From Desulfobacteraceae bacterium (GTDB lineage: Bacteria; Desulfobacterota; Desulfobacteria; Desulfobacterales; Desulfobacteraceae), in NCBI GenBank assembly GCA_015486915.1, contig WFQS01000472.1:1-6505 (forward strand): DNA of 6,505 nt. Direction: 5' to 3'. Each line of letters starts with the position of its first letter. The stretch's first letter is position 1. Below, one piece after another: positions 1 through 4,126 of this stretch. Made by a program: the position numbers and the translations under genes. The notes beneath the pieces are model-generated. The model worked only from the letters and a program-made list of their open reading frames with translations, did no database searches and had not been told where the DNA came from.

Positions 1-168
1 TTCTACAAAGATGGACGTGAAGAATATAAGCAGTGGGATGCCAGTAGGTTTACTGAGAATTCCAACCTAAGAGGGAATATTAATTCTAAGACATGGTTTA
101 GACGGGATTATGTTCAAAGAAATGGAGTTATAAAAGCTATTTTTTCTATCAAGCCATTTCAACACTAA
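1..168 (+). CDS. 3' end of an unrecognised gene (C-terminal 55 residues)
   Basis: Frame 1 is open from the first base to a TAA at 166-168 and encodes a basic, aromatic-rich tail that ends in SIKPFQH. The beginning lies outside the window, so length and function cannot be judged, and I do not recognise the family. It is followed after 21 bases by an attC-like palindrome, in the position expected of the gene of an upstream integron cassette, so it is probably a cassette-borne hypothetical protein. A small inverted repeat (ACCAA/TTGGT, 171-187) lies between the stop and the attC-like site. The fragment has no membrane segment or metal-binding motif. The reading frame is plausible because it is uninterrupted and the codons look normal, but a 55-codon open stretch alone is modest evidence. 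Confidence 0.5.
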   Translation, partial: FYKDGREEYKQWDASRFTENSNLRGNINSKTWFRRDYVQRNGVIKAIFSIKPFQH

Positions 169-189
169 TTACCAACAATTAATTGGTAT

Positions 190-313
190 GGCGCAACAAG
201 TCAATTCACTTGACCCGCAACTCCGCCGTTTTTCTGGCGTAAATCCAGGCATATAGCCACTTCGACGTTGAGAGGCAATGCCACAGCGGGCAAGTGATCT
301 CAATCGTTCTGCC
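190..313 (+). other. attC-like integron recombination site 1
   Basis: The outer arms 190-218 and 286-313 are imperfect inverted copies. GGC and AAC match at the outer ends (the R''/R' box positions), then comes a mostly unpaired stretch of 9 bases on each side. After that CACTTG and CCCGC pair perfectly, except for one extra A (213) on the left arm. Paired boxes, an unpaired spacer and a single extrahelical base are the structural hallmarks that integron integrases read in folded attC sites. The candidate cleavage triplet is GTT at 306-308, but the box GTTCTGC departs from the GTTRRRY consensus at two places, so the site may be divergent or decayed. The 67-base centre contains three mini-hairpins (224-239, 248-258, 274-282), as in long attC sites. 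The total of about 124 bases is near the size of Vibrio VCR-type sites. Identification is by structure only. Confidence 0.7.
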
Positions 314-344
314 GATAAAAATGCTAACCAAAAGTTTATGATGC

Positions 345-359
345 TTGACGTAACGTCAA
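345..359. promoter_or_regulatory. perfect 15-base palindrome over the -35 box; candidate BrnA operator
   Basis: TTGACGT-A-ACGTCAA is a perfect inverted repeat of two 7-base arms around a single central A. Its left arm contains the -35 hexamer. BrnA-type antitoxins carry a ribbon-helix-helix DNA-binding domain and, with the toxin, repress their own promoter in the Brucella system, so a symmetric site here would be the natural target. The binding assignment is inferred from position and symmetry. Confidence 0.55.
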
Positions 360-373
360 AATGTAACTACAAT
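345..373 (+). promoter_or_regulatory. sigma70-type promoter of brnT-brnA pair 1
   Basis: The -35 box TTGACG (345-350) and the -10 box TACAAT (368-373) each match consensus in five of six positions and are exactly 17 bases apart. The -10 box ends 6 bases before the ATG at 380, so the predicted transcription start falls on or within a base or two of the start codon. No Shine-Dalgarno sequence lies between the -10 box and the ATG, which fits a leaderless message. The -35 box is embedded in a perfect palindrome. Confidence 0.7.
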
Positions 374-379
374 TATCCC

Positions 380-655
380 ATGGAATTCGAATGGGATGAA
401 ACAAAACGTAAATTAAATATCAAAAAGCATGGAATTGACTTCATTGATATTCCTGCTGTTTTTAATGGATACACCCTTACTATTCTTGATGATCGCATAG
501 ATTATGGTGAAGAGCGTTTTGTTACATTTGGAATTCTTGAGGGGCGGGTTGTTGCAGTTGTGCACACTGAAAATGGCGACTCGATAAGAATTATTTCTAT
601 ACGGAGGGCAACTAAATATGAAGAAAAAGCATATTTCTCACAGCTCCCAGACTGA
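380..655 (+). CDS. brnT: BrnT-family type II ribonuclease toxin, pair 1
   Basis: This is a 91-residue protein of the BrnT family, small RelE-fold ribonucleases that block translation until bound by BrnA. It shows the family pattern throughout: the FEWDETK opening (residues 3-9), KKHGIDF (15-21), GEERF (43-47), and the basic C-terminal motif RIISIRRAT (70-78) followed by acidic residues (E81-E82). Length is typical. The frame stays open upstream to an ATG at 278, but that would add 34 residues foreign to the family and overlap the attC-like site. The ATG at 380 gives the standard N-terminus and sits 6 bases after a strong -10 box, so it is preferred. It has no Shine-Dalgarno sequence. It overlaps the antitoxin gene by 38 bases, so the two are surely co-transcribed. 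No key motif appears broken, and it is probably active. Confidence 0.9.
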   Translation: MEFEWDETKRKLNIKKHGIDFIDIPAVFNGYTLTILDDRIDYGEERFVTFGILEGRVVAVVHTENGDSIRIISIRRATKYEEKAYFSQLPD

Positions 656-917
656 TTGGGATCGTATTGATAAATTACGTGATAAGGATATAGATTTTTC
701 TGATAGCCCTGAAGTTACACCTGAAATGTTTGCAAAAGCTGTTTTGAGAAAAGGGCTTAAAACTGTATCAAAGAAAACTCAAGTCACCTTGCGGATTGAT
801 GATGATGTTTTGACATGGTTTAAAAAGCAAGGGAAAGGCTATCAAACACGAATAAACTCTTTGTTAAAGGCATACAAAGAAGCACATCAAAAAGAATCTG
901 GCAGAACAACAGCATGA
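618..917 (+). CDS. brnA: BrnA-family antitoxin, pair 1
   Basis: This 99-residue antitoxin partners the overlapping BrnT. The N-terminal half has the BrnA signature region TDWDRIDKLRDKDIDFSDSP (12-31), which in the family binds and covers the toxin. The C-terminal half, VTLRIDDDVLTWFKKQGKGY (56-75) followed by QTRINSLLKAY, is the ribbon-helix-helix DNA-binding and dimerisation part. A strong ribosome binding site, GGAGGG (603-608), lies inside brnT nine bases before the ATG. The antitoxin therefore has a good translation signal although the toxin start has none. The toxin-first order is usual for brnT-brnA and suits a self-repressing RHH antitoxin. The stop codon (915-917) lies within the left box of the attC-like site, as often seen in compact integron cassettes. 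Confidence 0.9.
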   Translation: MKKKHISHSSQTDWDRIDKLRDKDIDFSDSPEVTPEMFAKAVLRKGLKTVSKKTQVTLRIDDDVLTWFKKQGKGYQTRINSLLKAYKEAHQKESGRTTA

Positions 918-980
918 ACTCGGACTGGGAAACGGCGCTCCGCTCCGCTTTGCGCCATTTCCCAACCGGTTATGTTGAGC
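913..980 (+). other. attC-like integron recombination site 2
   Basis: The arms 926-938 and 952-964 form a 13-position stem (TGGGAAA and GGCGC blocks) with one mismatch, around a 13-base loop. Outside it CGG (921-923) pairs with CCG (966-968), leaving A924 extrahelical beside a C/A mismatch. Left-end AAC (917-919) faces a right-end GTT. Two right boxes are possible: GTTATGT (969-975) fits the usual short spacer, and GTTGAGC (974-980) matches the GTTRRRY consensus perfectly. The size of about 68 bases is typical of short attC sites, and its position right on the brnA stop codon fits a cassette end. Identification is structural, by eye. Confidence 0.65.
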
Positions 981-1021
981 GTTCTATATCTTATCACCGC
1001 ATAATTAGCCATATAAAAATA

Positions 1022-1050
1022 TTGACACATAGCAGCCAAAAGCTTATGGT
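1022..1050 (+). promoter_or_regulatory. sigma70-type promoter of brnT-brnA pair 2
   Basis: A consensus -35 TTGACA (1022-1027) is followed after 17 bases by TATGGT (1045-1050), four of six matches to TATAAT. The -10 box ends 6 bases before the brnT ATG at 1057, the same spacing as in pair 1, so the transcript is again predicted to begin at or very near the start codon. No ribosome binding site precedes that ATG. Confidence 0.65.
1036..1049. promoter_or_regulatory. imperfect palindrome over the -10 box of pair 2; possible operator
   Basis: CCAAAAGCTTATGG is symmetric in 12 of 14 positions around AAGCTT and overlaps the -10 hexamer. It could be the autoregulatory site of the second antitoxin, but it is short and imperfect. 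It does not resemble the pair-1 palindrome, which would fit two antitoxins with separate DNA specificities. Confidence 0.3.
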
Positions 1051-1056
1051 TTCATC

Positions 1057-1347
1057 ATGACTAGTAATTCTGATTTTGAATGGGATGATAACAAAGATAA
1101 GAGCAATCAAAAGAAACATGGTGTATCTTTTGAACTTGCCCAGTTAGCCTTTCTGGATCATCAACGTATTATTTTAAAAGACTTGGAACATAGCTCAGAT
1201 GAAGAAAGGTTCTATTGTTTAGGAAAAGTCTCTGATGGCATTCTTACAGTAAGATTTACATATCGTTCCAAGAAAATCAGAATTTTTGGCGCTGGATACT
1301 GGCGGAAAGGGAAAAAAATCTATGAAAAAGAAAATAACTTACACTGA
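1057..1347 (+). CDS. brnT: BrnT-family type II ribonuclease toxin, pair 2 (divergent subtype)
   Basis: This 96-residue protein keeps the BrnT frame: DFEWDDNK (6-13), KKHGVSF (19-25) and DEERF (48-52). Its C-terminal basic segment differs from pair 1, having KIRIFGAGYWRKGKKIYE (73-90) where the classical family has a RIISARRA-type motif. To my knowledge this ending defines a recurrent BrnT subgroup rather than a damaged copy. Like its relatives it should be a small ribonuclease neutralised by the downstream antitoxin. The ATG at 1057 has no Shine-Dalgarno sequence and lies 6 bases after the -10 box. The protein is too different from BrnT of pair 1 to be a recent duplication, which argues for independent acquisition. 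The gene overlaps its antitoxin by 26 bases. Confidence 0.85.
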   Translation: MTSNSDFEWDDNKDKSNQKKHGVSFELAQLAFLDHQRIILKDLEHSSDEERFYCLGKVSDGILTVRFTYRSKKIRIFGAGYWRKGKKIYEKENNLH

Positions 1348-1552
1348 CGAACCAATGGGTGGAGTGGAAGTGGTGTCGGATTTTCTGCCATCACCTGAAG
1401 AGTTAGCATTAAAAGACGAAACAGTTAAGGTCACTATCGCTCTTAGCAAGGTTAGTGTCGAATTTTTTAAAAAGGAAGCAAAGAAATACAATACACAATA
1501 CCAGAAAATGATACGTCGTCTTTTGGATGAATATGCTACTCACCAAGCATAA
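1322..1552 (+). CDS. brnA: BrnA/CopG-like ribbon-helix-helix antitoxin, pair 2
   Basis: This 76-residue basic protein's C-terminal half, VKVTIALSKVSVEFFKKEAK (35-54) followed by KYNTQYQKMIRRLLDEYA, is a ribbon-helix-helix domain. The N-terminal arm, with a short acidic stretch (SPEELALKDE), would bind the toxin. A longer frame starting at TTG 1286 exists, but ATG 1322 is preferred because AAGGG (1307-1311) lies about 10 bases upstream and the MKKK opening matches the antitoxin of pair 1. It is the expected partner of the overlapping toxin and the likely autorepressor. It has little in common with BrnA of pair 1 outside the fold, so cross-neutralisation looks unlikely. Some annotations would call this type a CopG-family or BrnA antitoxin-family protein. 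Confidence 0.82.
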   Translation: MKKKITYTDEPMGGVEVVSDFLPSPEELALKDETVKVTIALSKVSVEFFKKEAKKYNTQYQKMIRRLLDEYATHQA

Positions 1553-1587
1553 ATCAACATTGATATAGAACCGGTCGTCTCACTGGA

Positions 1588-1616
1588 TTGCAGGGGGCTC
1601 AAAAAATGAGCTGCAA
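1588..1616. repeat. bulged hairpin downstream of brnA pair 2
   Basis: TTGCA (1588-1592) pairs with TGCAA (1612-1616) and GCTCA (1597-1601) pairs with TGAGC (1607-1611), around an A5 loop, with an unpaired GGGG (1593-1596) on one side. It is a 10-base-pair stem with a one-sided bulge. No T-run follows on either strand, so it is not a standard terminator. A degenerate recombination or processing structure is possible. Confidence 0.35.
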
Positions 1617-1641
1617 ATGCACATTTTACATGAAATTCTGT

Positions 1642-1680
1642 GGATTCAGAAATTCGACATGAATTCTACAAATCCTTTTT
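1642..1680 (+). terminator. weak terminator-like hairpin after brnT-brnA pair 2
   Basis: GGATT (1642-1646) pairs with AATCC (1671-1675) and AATTC (1651-1655) with GAATT (1661-1665), separated by a mismatched internal loop and a 5-base apical loop. TTTTT follows at 1676-1680. The T-run fits an intrinsic terminator for rightward transcription, but the stem is AT-rich and interrupted. The region also contains an imperfect direct repeat, CATGAAATTCT and CATGAATTCT (1629 and 1658). Confidence 0.3.
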
Positions 1681-1710
1681 ACTAACTGCGAGGTTTGGGG
1701 GATTAAGATC

Positions 1711-2694
1711 TTAAATTGTTTTAAAATAAGAAATAATAATATAAGAAATAAAGAAAATAATTAAAGCAAATCCTGTCTTGCGGGTTATTTTATGGCAGAA
1801 AAAAGCTATGGCAAAAAGGATCAGAGAAATTAAAATCATGGCGGGAAATTCAAAATTTAACAGGTTTCTGTCTATTTTCATCGGGTTGAGAAGTCCCACC
1901 GTTCCCATCACAAGGCATATATTAAAAAGATTGCTGCCAACAACATTTCCAATGGATATATCGCTTTCTCCCTTTGAGGCTGCAACTGCAGAAGCTGCAA
2001 GCTCTGGAAGGGAAGTTCCAAGTGCAACAACGGAAATTCCGATGAATGCCTGGGACAGGCCTATATCAGTTGCAATGTTAATGGCGGAATTTACCACCAT
2101 ATCCGCTCCTTTGGCAAGCCCTGCAAGGCCTACTGCTAACATGACGGTATTAAGCAAAATAGATTTAAGTCTGTTGCCATAGTTTTCTTTTTCCTGATTT
2201 TTACTTTTGTCTTCTTTATTATTTATCGTATCCTTAATTTTATTTTTGTCCTTTGCATTCTTAATTCCATAGATCAGAAAACCGGCAAGCAGACATATCA
2301 GAATTATTCCATCACTGTATCCAATTGTTCCGTCGAGGCAGAGTATCCAGAACACAAAGGATGCAAAAACCATATAGGGGATCTCAAATTTTGTAATTTG
2401 CCTGTTGATTTCAACGGGCTTGATTAATGCGCTGATTCCAAGAACAAGGGCGATATTGATGACATTGCTGCCAAGAATATTTCCAATTGAGATGTCTCCC
2501 GATCCTTTAACGGCAGCAACAAGACTTACAATAAGTTCAGGGGCTGAGGTGGCAAAGGCAACAATGGTAAGACCGATCATAACCGGCCTTACAGCAAACA
2601 GCATGGCGGTTGATGCTGCGCCTCTGACCAGGAATTCAGATCCTGCATAGAGTAGAATTAATCCAATAATAAGAACGGTATATTCCGTCAGCAT
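1711..2694 (-). CDS. CaCA-family Na+/Ca2+ antiporter, YrbG-like
   Basis: This 327-residue inner-membrane protein belongs to the Ca2+:cation antiporter family. It shows the family's two inverted alpha repeats. Alpha-1 has GLTIVAFATSAPEL (41-54) and GNILGSNVINI (71-81). Alpha-2 has GISVVALGTSLPEL (219-232) and GNVVGSNLFNI (249-259). The acidic residues E53 and E231 are expected to bind the cation. About five hydrophobic segments flank each side of a hydrophilic, Lys/Asn/Asp-rich central loop (about 145-177), the normal two-halves topology. The length matches bacterial YrbG-type proteins of roughly 325 residues. The frame opens further to an ATG at 2721, but the ATG at 2694 is preceded by GAAGGA at a 5-base spacing while 2721 has no ribosome binding site. 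It stands alone, facing the cassette array, with its own promoter. The transported ion cannot be fixed from sequence. Confidence 0.9.
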   Translation of the reverse strand: MLTEYTVLIIGLILLYAGSEFLVRGAASTAMLFAVRPVMIGLTIVAFATSAPELIVSLVAAVKGSGDISIGNILGSNVINIALVLGISALIKPVEINRQITKFEIPYMVFASFVFWILCLDGTIGYSDGIILICLLAGFLIYGIKNAKDKNKIKDTINNKEDKSKNQEKENYGNRLKSILLNTVMLAVGLAGLAKGADMVVNSAINIATDIGLSQAFIGISVVALGTSLPELAASAVAASKGESDISIGNVVGSNLFNICLVMGTVGLLNPMKIDRNLLNFEFPAMILISLILFAIAFFCHKITRKTGFALIIFFISYIIISYFKTI

Positions 2695-3104
2695 TTTTGT
2701 CCTTCGTAAATTTTGTTCCATTTATTGTTTTTCGATCCCAGGCACCTTTGCCTATGGTATCAACGATGCCAATGCTGTGGACTTATACTTTTTTATAAAA
2801 AAATACTCAAGTCTTGCCATGAAAAATAAAATGTTATAGAACCTGATACTGTAATCACAGTTTTTTTATATGAAACTCCTGCAAAATACTTTGAATTATT
2901 AGAGTTTCTATATTTGTTGTGAGACGGGTCTGAGCCAATCCAGATCTGCCTCATGGCAGTTATTAAAAATGTTTCAGAAAATCAAGGAGATGGCAGCTTT
3001 AAAGAAAATTTTGGAGAATATATTTATAAACAGACTTACAAATGTCTGTGAAGTATGCCATGAAATCATGACCAATTTTTAAAGATATTTCAAGGAAACA
3101 AAAT
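2695..3104. other. divergent intergenic region between the antiporter gene and fabH
   Basis: This 410-base stretch separates two divergent genes and is markedly AT-rich. It holds the antiporter promoter. On the fabH side I see no convincing -35/-10 pair: TATAAA (3025-3030) resembles a -10 box but lacks a -35 at the right distance. An inverted repeat, ACAGAC/GTCTGT (3030-3049, 8-base loop), lies directly after it and could be an operator or leader hairpin. A smaller CTGCC/GGCAG hairpin lies at 2946-2959. The fabH ribosome binding site AAGGAA is at 3092-3097. I find no tRNA-like or recognised riboswitch structure here. Confidence 0.6.
2782..2810 (-). promoter_or_regulatory. sigma70-type promoter of the CaCA antiporter gene
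   Basis: Read on the minus strand, TTGAGT (2810-2805) and TATAAG (2787-2782) form -35 and -10 boxes with a 17-base AT-rich spacer. The predicted start near 2775 leaves a leader of about 80 bases. That leader contains a small inverted repeat, AGGCA/TGCCT (2740-2753), of unknown role. Confidence 0.55.
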
Positions 3105-4118
3105 ATGAAAAGAACAATTATCAGGAGTACAGGCAAAGCAATACCATCACGTCTTGTAACCAATGATGAACTTGCAGAGATGATGGATACTTCAGATGAA
3201 TGGATCAGACAGAGAACCGGAATTGAGCAGAGATACTGGATTCCTGAAGGTGTTGAAATGGGAGCATCCGACCTTGGCCTTGAAGCATCAAAGATCGCCC
3301 TTGAAAGGGCGGGATGGAAACCTGAGGATCTTGATTTTATAATATTTGCCACATTAAGTCCCGATATTACTTTTCCGGGTTCCGGCTGTCTTCTCCAGCA
3401 CAAGCTCGGACTTAAATCCACTCCGGCCCTTGATATCCGCCAGCAGTGTACAGGATTTCTCTACAGCCTTGCAACGGCAGATTCCTATATAAAAAGCGGA
3501 CTTGCAAATAAAATACTCATCGTAGGTGCTGAAGTCCACAGCACAGGTCTTGATAAATCAACAAGGGGCAGGGATGTCACGGTTATTTTCGGAGACGGAG
3601 CAGGTGCCTGTTGTGTTGAAGGTGTTGAAACAAATGAGGATGCAGGGGTTCTTGCATCTGCCCTTCACGCCGACGGGGGCGGGGCAGAAGCTCTTATGGT
3701 TGAACTACCCGCTTCAAGGCTGCCGGACAGGCTTCCGCTGGATGCCATAAATAATACGGCACGCCACTATCCTGTAATGAACGGTCCTTTTGTTTTTAAA
3801 CAGGCCTTGAGAAAACTTCCTGAAGTTACAAAAGAGATTCTAACAAAAACAGGTGTCCCCATTGATGAAATTGATATGTTTTTTCCCCACCAGGCGAATT
3901 TAAGAATTAACCAGGCATATCAGCAGTTAATGAAAATTGATGAGAAAAAAGTGTTTAACAATATCCAGAAATATGGAAATACAACGGCTGCAAGTATACC
4001 CATTGCTTTGGATGACGCTTTGGAAAAAAATCTTGTCGGTAAAAAGGGAGATACTATCTTTTTGTTCGGATTCGGTGCAGGTTTTACCTGGGGAGGGATT
4101 TTATACAGATTCATGTAA
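3105..4118 (+). CDS. fabH: 3-oxoacyl-ACP synthase III (FabH-type KAS III)
   Basis: This 337-residue cytoplasmic thiolase-fold enzyme is expected to condense an acyl-CoA primer with malonyl-ACP to start fatty-acid synthesis. The complete KAS III triad is visible: C115 in RQQCTGFLYS, H262 in FFPHQANLRI and N292 in KYGNTTAASIP. The H-to-N distance of 30 equals that in E. coli FabH (H244, N274). The N-terminal SDEWIRQRTGIEQR segment (30-43) and the C-terminal GFGAGFTWG glycine loop are also typical. The protein is about 20 residues longer than E. coli FabH; roughly 15 lie between Cys and His, around the 195-225 region (LPASRLPDRLPLD). That may change acyl-chain choice, so a specialised KAS III-like role is possible. 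The ATG follows AAGGAA at 8 bases. It heads an apparent operon and ends 8 bases before the next gene; no other fab or acyl-carrier genes are nearby. Confidence 0.9.
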   Translation: MKRTIIRSTGKAIPSRLVTNDELAEMMDTSDEWIRQRTGIEQRYWIPEGVEMGASDLGLEASKIALERAGWKPEDLDFIIFATLSPDITFPGSGCLLQHKLGLKSTPALDIRQQCTGFLYSLATADSYIKSGLANKILIVGAEVHSTGLDKSTRGRDVTVIFGDGAGACCVEGVETNEDAGVLASALHADGGGAEALMVELPASRLPDRLPLDAINNTARHYPVMNGPFVFKQALRKLPEVTKEILTKTGVPIDEIDMFFPHQANLRINQAYQQLMKIDEKKVFNNIQKYGNTTAASIPIALDDALEKNLVGKKGDTIFLFGFGAGFTWGGILYRFM

Positions 4119-4126
4119 GACATATT

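Larger units (their letters stand above)
307..969 (+). mobile_element. putative integron gene cassette carrying brnT-brnA pair 1
   Basis: The segment lies between the GTT of attC-like site 1 and the GTT of attC-like site 2. It contains a promoter, one toxin-antitoxin pair and its own 3' attC-like site, which is the organisation of a single integron cassette of about 0.66 kb. Genes and both attC-like sites point the same way. Toxin-antitoxin cassettes with their own promoters are well known in large chromosomal integrons, where they are thought to stabilise the array. No intI integrase gene or attI site is in the window, so this may be part of a longer array or a cluster of attC sites lacking an integrase. 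The boundaries depend on which GTT is the true crossover: 969 or 974 on the right. Confidence 0.55.

Noticed and set aside
278..379. Upstream extension of brnT pair 1 from the ATG at 278
   Set aside because: It adds 34 residues with no match to the BrnT pattern, overlaps the attC-like site and lies upstream of the promoter that fits ATG 380.
1286..1321. TTG start giving a longer antitoxin of pair 2
   Set aside because: ATG 1322 has a ribosome binding site at proper spacing and a normal MKKK start; the extra residues simply read through brnT in another frame.
1553..1710. A third attC site after brnA pair 2
   Set aside because: The only possible boxes (AAC near 1557, GTTTGGG at 1693) are not flanked by complementary arms.
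1703..1714. Perfect TTAAGATCTTAA palindrome as a terminator
   Set aside because: It is 12 bases of AT-rich sequence with no loop and no T-run, and it overlaps the antiporter stop codon; it is probably incidental.
1778..2650. Plus-strand frames of 81 and 134 codons (1778-2182, 2405-2650) inside the antiporter region
   Set aside because: They are antisense to a complete, motif-bearing CaCA gene and have no family features.
2695..2721. ATG at 2721 as the antiporter start
   Set aside because: It has no ribosome binding site, whereas ATG 2694 is preceded by GAAGGA and gives the usual hydrophobic N-terminus.
2969..3082. 37-codon frame (MFQKIKEM start) just upstream of fabH
   Set aside because: No Shine-Dalgarno sequence, no recognisable family and no codon signal beyond being open; a second ATG at 2990 has its GGAG too close. 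Conservation in relatives would be needed to accept it.
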